From Paraburkholderia translucens (GTDB taxonomy: Bacteria > Pseudomonadota > Gammaproteobacteria > Burkholderiales > Burkholderiaceae): 64,000 bases of DNA. The stretch lies in assembly GCF_020881035.1 (NCBI RefSeq), contig NZ_JAJITC010000015.1:62001-126000 (forward strand), in the 5' to 3' direction. The notes below the pieces were generated by a model. The model was not told the origin of the DNA and did not search any database. It saw only the letters and a list, made by a program, of their open reading frames with translations. Below are positions 8,528 through 17,244 of the stretch, one piece after another; the stretch's first letter is position 1, and each line of letters begins with the position of its first letter. The position numbers were made by a program, and so were the translations under genes.

Positions 8528-9096
8528 TGGCCCGGCTCCTCAAGTCAGATCATCGGTCGACTTTGTGCAAGGGGAATGATACTTCGCGCCGCCACGACCA
8601 CTGCAGTCAATTCGCCATCTGCCCGCAGTCGATCCGGGAAGCGTGCTCAGGTAAAGCCTGTGACGGAGCTGCTCGGGGCGGTACTCTTCCTGACGGAAGC
8701 GCTCGTCAAACCGATGTCGAGGAAATGAGGTTTAAGGATTGGCCGGATAAAAAAATTACGGAAAACCGTAAATTAAAAGCCTTTCGTGAATATCTCGCCT
8801 GTTTTACATAAATCATACAAGCCCGCACAGTCGACGATAATCGCCAGTTTCTATTTGTCCAGGAAATAAAAACCGCGAACGACAATCAGTTTCGATAGAA
8901 GAATTCAATGTTCTGCAAACGTTTGCGGATGGAATTTTGGACCAATCCGTACTTCAGTTCGCTACGTCCGCCGCCGTAAAAGAATATGCGAGGCGCATTG
9001 GGCTGGAAGCGCGGACGCATACCGTTGAGTGACTTCGGCATTACGAACGCAATCGCCGATTTTACTTTGCCCATCCGTTGAAAGTGGGATCAAAAG
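8528..9096. other. intergenic region, partly AT-rich, before the chemotaxis receptor
   Basis: 569 bp without a supportable gene. A perfect inverted repeat TTACGG-AAAA-CCGTAA lies at 8756-8771 in an AT-rich stretch. GACGATAA at 8833-8840 resembles the sigma-28 minus-10 element (GCCGATAA), but no good minus-35 sits at the expected distance. A 62-codon minus-strand frame (8886-9074) is open but has no ribosome site or recognised family. Confidence 0.35.
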
Positions 9097-10692
9097 ATGA
9101 CTCTGAATAAACTATCTGTGAAGGCAAAGCTTACGGGTGCTTTCGGGGCATTGGTCGTCGTCGTGCTGATCATTTCAGGACTATCGCTGAAGGAACTGAA
9201 CGACGCGAACGAGCGCTTTTCCGGCTATATCAGTGGCATCAAGGCACGCGCCGACATGGCCGAAGCCGTTCGCACCGCCGTTGATGATCGAGCGATAGCG
9301 GTGCGCAATCTGGTACTGGTCACCGCGCCTGCCGATGTCGAGCAGGAAAAGGCCGCTGTCATCGACGCGGAACGCAGAGTCGAGGCCAGCCTTGACAAGT
9401 TTAATGCCATGGTCGCGAGCGCCTCCGACATGAGTGACGAGGCACGGCGTCTCGCGGCTGAAATTCCGCGAATCGAGGCGCTTTACCGTCCCGTGGCCCT
9501 GGAAATTGACAGGCTGGCGGTGAACAATCAGCGCGACGCGGCGATTGCAGACATCGATACCAAGTGCAGGCCGCTGCTTTCGGCCTTGATCAAGGCGTCC
9601 AACGAATATGCGGACTTTACCCACGAACGCGCCCGACAATTGGTCCGCGAGTCGAGGGAGAAAATCGCGACCCAGCGCAACCTGCTGATCGTGATCTGTC
9701 TGACTGCGCTCGCACTGGCGGTCGTCGCAGGCGTAGTCATCACGCGCAGTCTGCTGCGCGCTCTGGGCGCCGAGCCCGCGGAACTGGTCGAAGTGACCCA
9801 GCGCGTGGCCGGCGGCGACCTGAGTCCGGTGCCGGGGGCGGACACTGCGCCGAGTGCAAGCGTGCTCGCCTCGATGGGCAGGATGCAGACAAGCCTCGTT
9901 CGCCTGATCGGCCAGGTTCGCACGTCGGCAGACAATATCGTGACGGGCTCGAGCCAGATCGCGGCGGGCAATGTGGATCTTTCCTCGCGCACGGAACAGC
10001 AGGCCGCGTCGTTGCAGGAAACCGCCTCGAGCATGGAAGAGCTGACCTCGACAGTGAAGCAGAATGCCGAGAACGCACAGCAGGCGAGCTCGCTGTCGGC
10101 CAACGCATCCGAAGTGGCGGGACGCGGCAATCAGGTCGTTGGCAAGGTGGTCGACACGATGAGCGACATCAGGACGAGTTCCACCCGGATCGCGGATATC
10201 ACCGGCATCATCGAAGGGATCGCCTTCCAGACCAACATCCTTGCATTGAATGCCGCGGTGGAGGCTGCCCGTGCAGGCGAGCAGGGACGTGGGTTCGCGG
10301 TGGTCGCGAGTGAAGTGCGCAGCCTCGCCCAGCGCTCGTCGAGTGCCGCCAAGGAGATCAAGGATCTGATCAATGAGTCCGTGCAGATGATCCAGGATGG
10401 ATCGTCCCTTGCCAACGAGGCGGGAAGGACGATGGCGGAGGTGACGCAGGCCGTGGCGCGGGTGACTGACATCATGGGAGAAATCGCAGCCGCGTCGACC
10501 GAACAGAGCCGCGGGATCGAGCAGGTCAATCAGGCGATCACGCAGATGGACGAAGTGACGCAGCAGAATGCCGCGCTGGTCGAGGAAGCCGCGGCTGCGT
10601 CGAAATCGCTCGAGGATCAGGGCGGGCAACTGAACCAGGCGATTTCGTTCTTTCGTCTGGACTCCCAGGCTGCTGCCCGCTCGAGAGGTTGA
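9097..10692 (+). CDS. methyl-accepting chemotaxis protein
   Basis: 531 residues. Membrane helix 1 at about 11-30, a periplasmic four-helix-bundle ligand domain (31-194), membrane helix 2 at about 195-217, HAMP to about 270, then the methyl-accepting coiled coil. The kinase-control tip is visible at residues 373-400 (EGIAFQTNILALNAAVEAAR). There is no C-terminal CheR-tethering pentapeptide such as NWETF. The ligand is unknown. The gene stands alone, with no che genes beside it. Confidence 0.92.
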   Translation: MTLNKLSVKAKLTGAFGALVVVVLIISGLSLKELNDANERFSGYISGIKARADMAEAVRTAVDDRAIAVRNLVLVTAPADVEQEKAAVIDAERRVEASLDKFNAMVASASDMSDEARRLAAEIPRIEALYRPVALEIDRLAVNNQRDAAIADIDTKCRPLLSALIKASNEYADFTHERARQLVRESREKIATQRNLLIVICLTALALAVVAGVVITRSLLRALGAEPAELVEVTQRVAGGDLSPVPGADTAPSASVLASMGRMQTSLVRLIGQVRTSADNIVTGSSQIAAGNVDLSSRTEQQAASLQETASSMEELTSTVKQNAENAQQASSLSANASEVAGRGNQVVGKVVDTMSDIRTSSTRIADITGIIEGIAFQTNILALNAAVEAARAGEQGRGFAVVASEVRSLAQRSSSAAKEIKDLINESVQMIQDGSSLANEAGRTMAEVTQAVARVTDIMGEIAAASTEQSRGIEQVNQAITQMDEVTQQNAALVEEAAAASKSLEDQGGQLNQAISFFRLDSQAAARSRG

Positions 10693-10768
10693 TCTGCTGG
10701 CCCGGCAAGCCTGCCGCCATGCCGCGTGCGGACCGCGCGGCCAGGGTCGGTTCGGGCCAGCATCGTAG

Positions 10769-11074
10769 TTACCACGCCCAAGTTTTTAACGCTCCCTGAT
10801 TCGCCAGCATCGCATCGATAACAGCGCGAGCCTCGCGGTCAACGCTCGTGAGCGCAACGCTCTCCGACTCGTAGGTGACGGGGTCGGCGAACTGACCGGT
10901 GAATTCCTGTTTTCGTGTGCTGCTATGCAACGACCACGTCACGCAATACGTCAGCGCGAGTCCATCGGACAATCGGATCGTGCGCCGCTCCATGTGCGCT
11001 TCGATGACGAATCCGCGATAGCGCCCGACAATGTGATGTTTCATTGATCGACTTCGACGTTTGTCGAGGCTCAC
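10769..11074 (-). CDS. hypothetical protein, last gene of a three-gene minus-strand cluster
   Basis: Up to 101 residues from GTG 11074; an internal ATG at 11044 gives 91 residues (MKHHIVGRYRGFVIEAH) and may be the real start, since neither has a clear ribosome site. Soluble, no signal peptide or membrane helix. The order Y-RGF-IEAH then RTIRLSDGLALTYCVTWSL suggests a small beta-rich fold. No family recognised. It follows the gene at 11078-11287 by only a few bases, so the two are probably co-transcribed. Confidence 0.6.
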   Translation of the reverse strand: MSLDKRRSRSMKHHIVGRYRGFVIEAHMERRTIRLSDGLALTYCVTWSLHSSTRKQEFTGQFADPVTYESESVALTSVDREARAVIDAMLANQGALKTWAW

Positions 11075-11077
11075 CTC

Positions 11078-11287
11078 TCAATGCACGACGCCGAAGTACA
11101 GGATTGCGCCTTCGGCTGGCGTCAGACCCGCCTTGAAGTAGCCTTCGAGCCGATCGGCTGTCGCTTCATCGAGCGTGAAGGGCGGATGGACGTAGCCCAC
11201 GGCGAACGCATGGTCGTACCAGTCGCTGAGCCACGCGCGCAACTCGATCACTTCCTGCGGCAGAGGATTCAAAGCGTCGTCGTGCAT
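11078..11287 (-). CDS. hypothetical protein, middle gene of the cluster
   Basis: 69 residues from ATG 11287, with AGGGAAA just upstream. Acidic, largely helical, with HPPFTLDEATADRLEGYFKAGLTPAEGA; the last part resembles the helix-turn pattern of small Burkholderia proteins of unknown function. No catalytic motif or membrane segment. The long open frame upstream of this ATG is arginine-rich and not credible as coding. Confidence 0.6.
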   Translation of the reverse strand: MHDDALNPLPQEVIELRAWLSDWYDHAFAVGYVHPPFTLDEATADRLEGYFKAGLTPAEGAILYFGVVH

Positions 11288-11313
11288 GTGCGTTTCCCTG
11301 GCTTGCTGAATGA

Positions 11314-11559
11314 TCAGGCCGCCATGCGGCCTATCCCCATTTCCGGACGGCGCTGGTCCGGCGGAAACACGTGCCATGTGCGGTCCGCGTGGCGAAAAAA
11401 GAAGAGAGAAAATGCACCCGTCGGCCAATCGATTTGAATGTGCACCCGGCATGTCCCGCCTGAGCGCGAGCGTTCCAGCAGACGCACGCGCGCCCCTCGG
11501 CCCCGCGTCGGGCCAACGAGTTTTTCGACCTGAGAACGCAGCGATCTGTTGCCCCCCAT
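11314..11559 (-). CDS. hypothetical protein, first gene of the cluster
   Basis: 81 residues from ATG 11559, preceded by GGGGGAAG. Contains GGTCRVHIQIDWPTGAFSLF, then FFRHADRTWHVFPPDQ, which reads as a compact beta-sheet protein. No signal peptide. It ends 26 bp before the next minus-strand gene. The three genes (11559 down to 10769) look like one transcript of small unknown soluble proteins. Confidence 0.55.
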   Translation of the reverse strand: MGGNRSLRSQVEKLVGPTRGRGARVRLLERSRSGGTCRVHIQIDWPTGAFSLFFFRHADRTWHVFPPDQRRPEMGIGRMAA

Positions 11560-12160
11560 GACTTCCCCCGCGATGCAAGATGATTCGATGCTATGGCGGC
11601 CCGTGCATGCGTCCAATCGGCGGCGGCGGAATGTCGCCTCAGGAAAGGATGGTTTCAGCAGTCAGGATTTCCTGAACGGAACCGGCGTGGAAACCGGCAT
11701 TTAAGGGTTTTCACCGATCGGCGGGCGCTTTCCGCGTGAATGGCACTCAGGATTTCCTGACACGCGAATCAGGAAGTCGCACTCTCGTTTTGCAGCTTGC
11801 GCTGAATGCGATCCAGGTTCTGCTCATCGATGATGACTCATCGAAACGCAAGGTCGAATTGATGCATCATGATGGGCTATCCGTCGGAGCGGCAGAATGT
11901 CATCGAGCAGATCGGCGTACGCTAGCCGTGAGGCCGCGGCGCGCACCGTTTCATCGGAAGTTTGAATGCCGGGGAGGGCGCGGTAGACCAGGCTCCGGCA
12001 TCGAGTGCAGAATAGGACGCCCATAATGGCGGCACTCACGGGGATATATGGCGTTCGACGTTTTCGACGCATTGAACGAATTGCCTCGGCTCGCGTGCGC
12101 CTTTCAGTGGAACGTGATCCTGCAACTCGTTGAGCGGTATCTCGAAGGGAACACCGCATC
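11560..12160. other. intergenic region with repeated palindrome
   Basis: About 600 bp between divergent genes with no supportable gene. It carries two exact copies of the palindrome TCAGGATTTCCTGA and flanking half-sites (listed separately). It probably holds the promoters for both the small-gene cluster and the kinase/regulator pair. Confidence 0.4.
11639..11775. promoter_or_regulatory. repeated palindrome TCAGGATTTCCTGA with half-sites
   Basis: Two identical 14-bp copies at 11662-11675 and 11747-11760, each a perfect inverted repeat (TCAGGA, 2-bp spacer, TCCTGA). A half-site TCAGGAA lies at 11639, 23 bp before the first copy, and another at 11769, 22 bp after the second. The pattern is half, full, 85 bp, full, half. 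This is what a dimeric regulator binding cooperatively would need; the regulator is not identified. Confidence 0.5.
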
Positions 12161-13744
12161 ATGAGCCATCTCGCCGCTCCGGTCGCGTGTACGGGCACGA
12201 TTCTGATCGTCGACGATACGCCGGGCAATCTCGGCGTGGTCGTCGACAGTCTCGAGGCGCGCGGCATTCGCGTGCTGGTGGCGCTCGACGGTATCGAAGC
12301 GCTGGAACGCGCGGCCTTCTCGCAGCCCGATGTGATCCTGCTCGACGTGAAGATGCCGGGCATCGACGGCTTCGAAACCTGCCGGCGTCTCAAGCGTGAT
12401 GAGCGCACGCGCGATATCGCCGTCATCTTCATGACCTCGCTGATGGAAAACGAGGACCGCGTCGAAGGCTTTCGCGCAGGCGGTGTCGATTATGTGACCA
12501 AGCCGTTGCGCGTCGAAGAGATGGTCGCGCGCGTGGGTGTGCACCTCGAGCTGCGGGTGATGCACAAGCAGGCTCTCGCGCAGAACCGGCAACTGCTCGC
12601 GGAAGTGGCCGTGCGCAAGCAAACGGAGGCAGCGCTATCGCAGGCGCGCGACGATCTCGAGCGGCGTGTCGCCTTGCGCACCGAAGAACTGGCGCGCGCC
12701 AACGCGAACTTGCAGGCAAGCGAGGCCCGCTTTCGCGCGATCGTCGAAACGAGTCCGGTGCCGCTGGGTATCACGTCGATGCCCGATGGGCACATCCTGT
12801 ACACCAACCGGCCGCTGCGCGAACTCTTCGGCATGGGCGAAGGCTCGTCCGCCAATATCGCGGATTTCTACGCGGAGAGGGGCGAGCGCGAGCGTCTGAT
12901 CGGGCATCTGCGCACGAACGGCAGCGTGCGCAATACGGAGGTGCAGTTCCAGCGCGCTGACGGTACACGGTTCTGGGCGATGGTGGCGGCGCGCGTCGCG
13001 ACTTACGACGATTCTCCCGCGATCTATGTCGGCCTGAACGACATCACCGGGCGCAAGCAGATGGAACAGGAGCTCGTCGAATCGCGGGAGCAGCAGCGCG
13101 AACTGTCAGCCTACATGGAGGCGATCCGCGAGGAGGAGAGAAAGCGCATTGCGATGGAGATCCACGACGAACTGGGGCAGTTGCTGACCGCGCTCAAGAT
13201 GGACGTGTCTCTGCTGAAGATGCGCATCGCGCACGACGCGGAAGCAGCAAAAAAGACCGACGACATGCGCCAACTGGTCGAAGGCACGATCTCGATGGTG
13301 CGCAATGTCGCGAGCCACCTGCGGCCCGCTGCGCTCAATTTTGGAATCGTGTCTGCGCTCGAATGGCTTGTCGACGAGTTCAACCGCCGCCATGCCATTG
13401 CATGTGAATTGCGCATCGAAGGCGGCGAGCCCGCGCTGTCCGATGCCCACGCGACGGCCCTGTTCCGCATCGCGCAGGCTTCGCTGACGAACGTCGCGCG
13501 TCATGCCGACGCCACCCGTGTCGACGTGACGCTCGCTTCGACGGCGGCGCAGCTCCTGTTGCAGGTGCGTGACGACGGCCGCGGCTTCGACCCGCAATTG
13601 GTGAGGCGCGACTATTCCTATGGCCTGCTCGGCATGAACGAGCGCGCGCGGCTGATCGGCGGATCGCTATCGATCGACAGCTCGCCCGGTGCGGGCACGA
13701 TGGTTTCGATTCGTATTCCGCTCGGTGACGGACCTCGAACATGA
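12161..13744 (+). CDS. REC-PAS-histidine kinase (NarX/DegS-type HisKA_3)
   Basis: 527 residues, no membrane segment. An N-terminal receiver domain (about 12-128) has phospho-acceptor D62 in LLDVKMPG. A coiled-coil linker (140-190) and a PAS domain (190-305) follow. The HisKA_3 dimerisation helix has H335 in EEERKRIAMEIHDELGQ, and the HATPase domain has NVARHADA and DDGRGFD boxes. A receiver at the N-terminus means this kinase is probably itself the target of another phosphorelay. The stop overlaps the start of the NarL-type regulator (ATGA), so the two are translationally coupled and form a cognate pair. Confidence 0.9.
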   Translation: MSHLAAPVACTGTILIVDDTPGNLGVVVDSLEARGIRVLVALDGIEALERAAFSQPDVILLDVKMPGIDGFETCRRLKRDERTRDIAVIFMTSLMENEDRVEGFRAGGVDYVTKPLRVEEMVARVGVHLELRVMHKQALAQNRQLLAEVAVRKQTEAALSQARDDLERRVALRTEELARANANLQASEARFRAIVETSPVPLGITSMPDGHILYTNRPLRELFGMGEGSSANIADFYAERGERERLIGHLRTNGSVRNTEVQFQRADGTRFWAMVAARVATYDDSPAIYVGLNDITGRKQMEQELVESREQQRELSAYMEAIREEERKRIAMEIHDELGQLLTALKMDVSLLKMRIAHDAEAAKKTDDMRQLVEGTISMVRNVASHLRPAALNFGIVSALEWLVDEFNRRHAIACELRIEGGEPALSDAHATALFRIAQASLTNVARHADATRVDVTLASTAAQLLLQVRDDGRGFDPQLVRRDYSYGLLGMNERARLIGGSLSIDSSPGAGTMVSIRIPLGDGPRT

Positions 13745-14373
13745 TCAGGATACTCATTGCGGACGATCATGCGATAGTCCGTGGCGGACTCAGGCAGATC
13801 ATCGCGACCACGAGCGATCTCGTCGTGGCGGCCGAAGCGGCGCAAGGAGCGGAAGTGATCGACAAGCTGCGCTCGTGCGCAGTCGATCTTCTGTTGCTCG
13901 ACATGACGATGCCCGGCATCAGCGGCGTCGCTCTGATCCGCAGGGTACGGGCCGATCATCCTTCGTTGCCCGTGCTGGTGCTGAGCATTCACGACGAGGC
14001 TCAGGTCGCGTCGCGCGCGCTGCGTGCGGGGGCAACGGGATATCTGACCAAGGACAGCGACCCGGAAGTGCTGCTCGGGGCGATCCGCAAGCTCGCGGGC
14101 GGCGGCCGATTCATCGATCCGAAGCTCGTCGATGCAATGGTGTTCGAAACACAGCGCGGCGATGTGCCGCCGCATGAAGTACTGTCGGACCGCGAATTCC
14201 AGGTGCTGCAGATGCTCGCGGCAGGCAGGAGCATCAATGAAATCGCCCAGGCATGTGCGCTCAGCGCGAAAACCATCAGTACGCACAAGATGCGACTGAT
14301 GCAGAAACTCGGGCTTTCCAACAACGCCGAGGTCATCCGGTACGCGATCCGGCATGGAATGATCGTCGAGTAG
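13741..14373 (+). CDS. NarL/FixJ-family response regulator
   Basis: 210 residues. The receiver domain (1-120) has D8/D9 in the acidic pocket, phospho-acceptor D54 in LLLDMTMPG and a lysine in the YLTKDSD segment. A LuxR-type helix-turn-helix follows at about 145-205 (SDREFQVLQMLAAGRS, then KTISTHKMRLMQKL). It overlaps the upstream kinase gene by 4 bp and should be activated by it. Target genes are unknown. The next gene is convergent and starts 39 bp away. Confidence 0.92.
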   Translation: MIRILIADDHAIVRGGLRQIIATTSDLVVAAEAAQGAEVIDKLRSCAVDLLLLDMTMPGISGVALIRRVRADHPSLPVLVLSIHDEAQVASRALRAGATGYLTKDSDPEVLLGAIRKLAGGGRFIDPKLVDAMVFETQRGDVPPHEVLSDREFQVLQMLAAGRSINEIAQACALSAKTISTHKMRLMQKLGLSNNAEVIRYAIRHGMIVE

Positions 14374-14412
14374 AAAACGGGCGGCGAAGCGGTTCACGTT
14401 CCGCGGCGCACA

Positions 14413-17244
14413 TCATCGGATGAGCCTTCTTTCCAGATAGCCCTCGACGAAGCTGAGGATCGCCTTGGACCGGTAAGCCTTCGCCAGGCGGCAAAGGTGG
14501 TCTGCGAAAGGTCGATAGCGCTCGTCAAGCACGCTCAGGTGTTGAGCGTGTTGGACGATGGCACTCATGTCGCCGAGCCGCGCCAGGTAGTGCAGCGCTT
14601 CGACCTCCTGCTGCGGCGGTGCCAGCAAGGGCCCGGTAACGGGAGCGGCGGCGGGCAGAACCGTTTGACCCGCGTTAGTGACGTGCGCCTCTGTCGCCGC
14701 GTCGATCCACTCGACATTCAGGAGCGCCGCGACATGGGACAACAGCCGGCCGAAGTCGATCGGTTTGGCCAGGAAAGCATTTGCGCCAGCCGCGAGACTT
14801 TGCGCCGCATCGATCCCAGAGGCACTTGCGGAGACTGCCACGATGGGCAAATCCTGGAACCCGGGCATACGGCGCAGGCGGCGCGTGGCTTCGAGACCGT
14901 CCATCCCGGGCATGACGACATCCATCAGGACGAGCGCAGGAAGCAGGGAGCGAGCTTTCTCGATAGCTTCGGTTCCACTGCCAGCCTCCTCCATGTCGAA
15001 TCCGAGCGGACCTAGCATATCGACCATCACGGCCCGGTTCTCGGCCACGTCATCCACCACCAGGATGACTTTGCGCGGCCCCTTGTAGCTGCTCACGATC
15101 CGTACGGGCACGGCGAGCGCCGCAGGGGGCGCCACCACCTGGACGTCCAGCTCGATCGAGAAGGTGCTGCCCATATCGCGGCGGCTTTCGACATGGATAT
15201 CGCCTCCCATCAGGCGCACGAGCCGCCGGCTGATGGCGAGCCCGAGCCCGGTCCCGCCAAACCGGTGGCGCTCGTCGCTGACTTGCTCGAATGGCCTGAA
15301 GATTTCCTCCAGCCGGTTTTCGTCGATGCCGATGCCGGTGTCCTGCACTTCGAAGCACAGTCGCGCGGGCGGCGTGAAAGCGACGCTCAGACGCACGCTT
15401 CCCTGTTCGGTAAACCGGATCGCATTGGAGAGCAGATTGAGCAGCGCCTGGCGCAACCGAATTTCGTCCACCCGCACGCCCGCGGGCAGATCGGGCGGCA
15501 TCTCGCAGACGAAGGCCAGGCCTTTTTCCGCAGCCTTCACCCGGATCGTCTCGGCGATGAAATGGACGAACGCTTCCAGCGGAACGTCGGAAAGATTGAG
15601 TTCCATTCTTCCGGCCTCGATTTTGGCGATATCGAGGATGTCGTCGATGAGCATCAGCAGATGCTCGCCGCTGCGCTGGATGACTGTGAGGCCGTTGCTC
15701 TGGCGTTGATCGAGGCTCGCGTCACGTTTGAGGATTTGCGCGTAACCCAGAATCGCGTTCAGCGGCGTGCGCAGTTCGTGGCTCATGTGCGCGAGGAAGT
15801 CACTCTTTGCCTGGTTCGCCGCATCGGCGTGTTCCTTGGCAACGGCCAGTTGGGCCGTCCGTTCGCGGATCATGTCTTCGAGATGCTCGCGATAGCGCCG
15901 CAATTCCGCTTCGGCAAGCTTCTGCTCAGTGATGTCGCGTGAGATTCCGAGCAGGAATTGCGGCACGCCGCGCGCATCGGCGATCGGTATCTTCATCGTG
16001 TGCACGAGGCGCAGTCCATGACGTGTATGAACCCGCTCCTCCGGGATATCGATCATCTGTCGCGACTCCAGCACGGCCCGATCCTTGAGCGCGAAGAATT
16101 CAGCTTCCTCCGAGGGAAACAGGTCGTGCACGGAGCGGCCGAGGAGTTCCTCGCGCCGGTAGCCGAGAAGCCGCTCTGTCGCCTTGTTGCAACGCACGAA
16201 GTGCAAGGTCGCGGCCTCCTTGACGAACACCATGTCCGGGATGTTTTCGATGATGCTGTTCAGAAAGGTCTCGCTCTCGCGGACAGCATCTTCGGCGCGC
16301 TGACGTTCGGCGATTTCGGCGGCCTGACCTGCCAGCGCCGCACTGAGTTCGGCCGTGCGCTCCGCGACGCGCGCCTCGAGGCGCGCGTTAAGCTCCTTCA
16401 ACGCATCCTCGGCCTGGCGGCGCTGGCGCCGGTCTTCCTGGAACTGCTCGACTGCACGCGCCATATCGGCAATCTCGTCGCCGCCGTGCACGGGGACTCC
16501 GGCTTGCGTGTCCCCGGCGTCGCCGTGCCGCAGAAAGTGGCTGACGCGGCGCAGGCGCGCCACGACATGGCGCCCCAGGAATTCGCGGGCGATCAGCCAG
16601 GCGAGCAGCAGGCTCACTGCGACTTCAGCGCTTACCCATTTGCGTGTGCGGTCTGCGCGAGCGGCCAGACTCTGGACTGCTTCGCGGTAGTCGCGCGTCA
16701 AATAGTCCGATTGCCGGTGCGCCGCGACGGCGAGCGCCTGGGCCGCTTCGCGCAGATCCTTGTCGAGGCTGGCGAGCGACACGCCCGCCCGTGGCGCGGA
16801 CGCCGGCGCGCCCTCAGGGCCGAGCGCGGTCTCGCGCACCTGCGCCTCGATGTTGACGATGTTGCGAAAGCGTTGGCTCGATCGATATAGCGTCAGTGTG
16901 TCGACACCTGGGGCGTCGCTTGCGGTGGCGGAGGCGAGGCGATCGACCACCTTGTCGAAGGATGCCAGCTGTTCGAGCACATGCCGATGCGTCTCGCGCA
17001 CGGCATCGACCGTATCGTCGCGAGACAACTGCAACGCGAGGCGCTCGATCGTCAGCGTGTGCTGCACCAGGTCCTGCGCATCCGCGAGGCGCGCGAGCCG
17101 CTCTTCGGCGAGCTGACGGATCGAGTGGGCAGAACCGGCCAACGAGTAGATCGTCGTGGCGCCGCCCACGGCCACCAGCGCGGCCAGGCACGAAACAACG
17201 AGCGCGAACTGCGCGGTGAGCGATTGGGGGAAGGGCAGTTTCAC
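14413..17244 (-). CDS. hybrid sensor histidine kinase (TM-HAMP-PAS-HisKA-HATPase-REC)
   Basis: 943 residues from GTG 17244. Membrane helix 1 at 12-35, a helical periplasmic domain, helix 2 at about 203-222, HAMP, a coiled coil, PAS with PAC (325-445), HisKA with H489 in FLAHMSHELRTPLN, HATPase with NLLSNA and DTGIGI boxes, then a receiver with D775 in LVLMDVVMPG. The last about 60 residues form a small helical domain often found behind receivers in hybrid kinases. There is no HPt domain with a clear histidine, so a separate phosphotransfer partner is expected. The start codon overlaps the stop of the periplasmic binding protein, like a TorT/TorS pair. Confidence 0.92.
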   Translation of the reverse strand: MKLPFPQSLTAQFALVVSCLAALVAVGGATTIYSLAGSAHSIRQLAEERLARLADAQDLVQHTLTIERLALQLSRDDTVDAVRETHRHVLEQLASFDKVVDRLASATASDAPGVDTLTLYRSSQRFRNIVNIEAQVRETALGPEGAPASAPRAGVSLASLDKDLREAAQALAVAAHRQSDYLTRDYREAVQSLAARADRTRKWVSAEVAVSLLLAWLIAREFLGRHVVARLRRVSHFLRHGDAGDTQAGVPVHGGDEIADMARAVEQFQEDRRQRRQAEDALKELNARLEARVAERTAELSAALAGQAAEIAERQRAEDAVRESETFLNSIIENIPDMVFVKEAATLHFVRCNKATERLLGYRREELLGRSVHDLFPSEEAEFFALKDRAVLESRQMIDIPEERVHTRHGLRLVHTMKIPIADARGVPQFLLGISRDITEQKLAEAELRRYREHLEDMIRERTAQLAVAKEHADAANQAKSDFLAHMSHELRTPLNAILGYAQILKRDASLDQRQSNGLTVIQRSGEHLLMLIDDILDIAKIEAGRMELNLSDVPLEAFVHFIAETIRVKAAEKGLAFVCEMPPDLPAGVRVDEIRLRQALLNLLSNAIRFTEQGSVRLSVAFTPPARLCFEVQDTGIGIDENRLEEIFRPFEQVSDERHRFGGTGLGLAISRRLVRLMGGDIHVESRRDMGSTFSIELDVQVVAPPAALAVPVRIVSSYKGPRKVILVVDDVAENRAVMVDMLGPLGFDMEEAGSGTEAIEKARSLLPALVLMDVVMPGMDGLEATRRLRRMPGFQDLPIVAVSASASGIDAAQSLAAGANAFLAKPIDFGRLLSHVAALLNVEWIDAATEAHVTNAGQTVLPAAAPVTGPLLAPPQQEVEALHYLARLGDMSAIVQHAQHLSVLDERYRPFADHLCRLAKAYRSKAILSFVEGYLERRLIR

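Noticed and set aside
8886..9074. 62-codon minus-strand frame before the chemotaxis receptor
   Set aside because: No ribosome site, no recognised family, and composition does not match neighbouring genes.
11736..12026. 96-codon plus-strand frame containing LLIDDDSSKRK, receiver-like
   Set aside because: The resemblance to a receiver start is only a few residues; the rest is arginine-rich, and the frame runs across the palindrome array.
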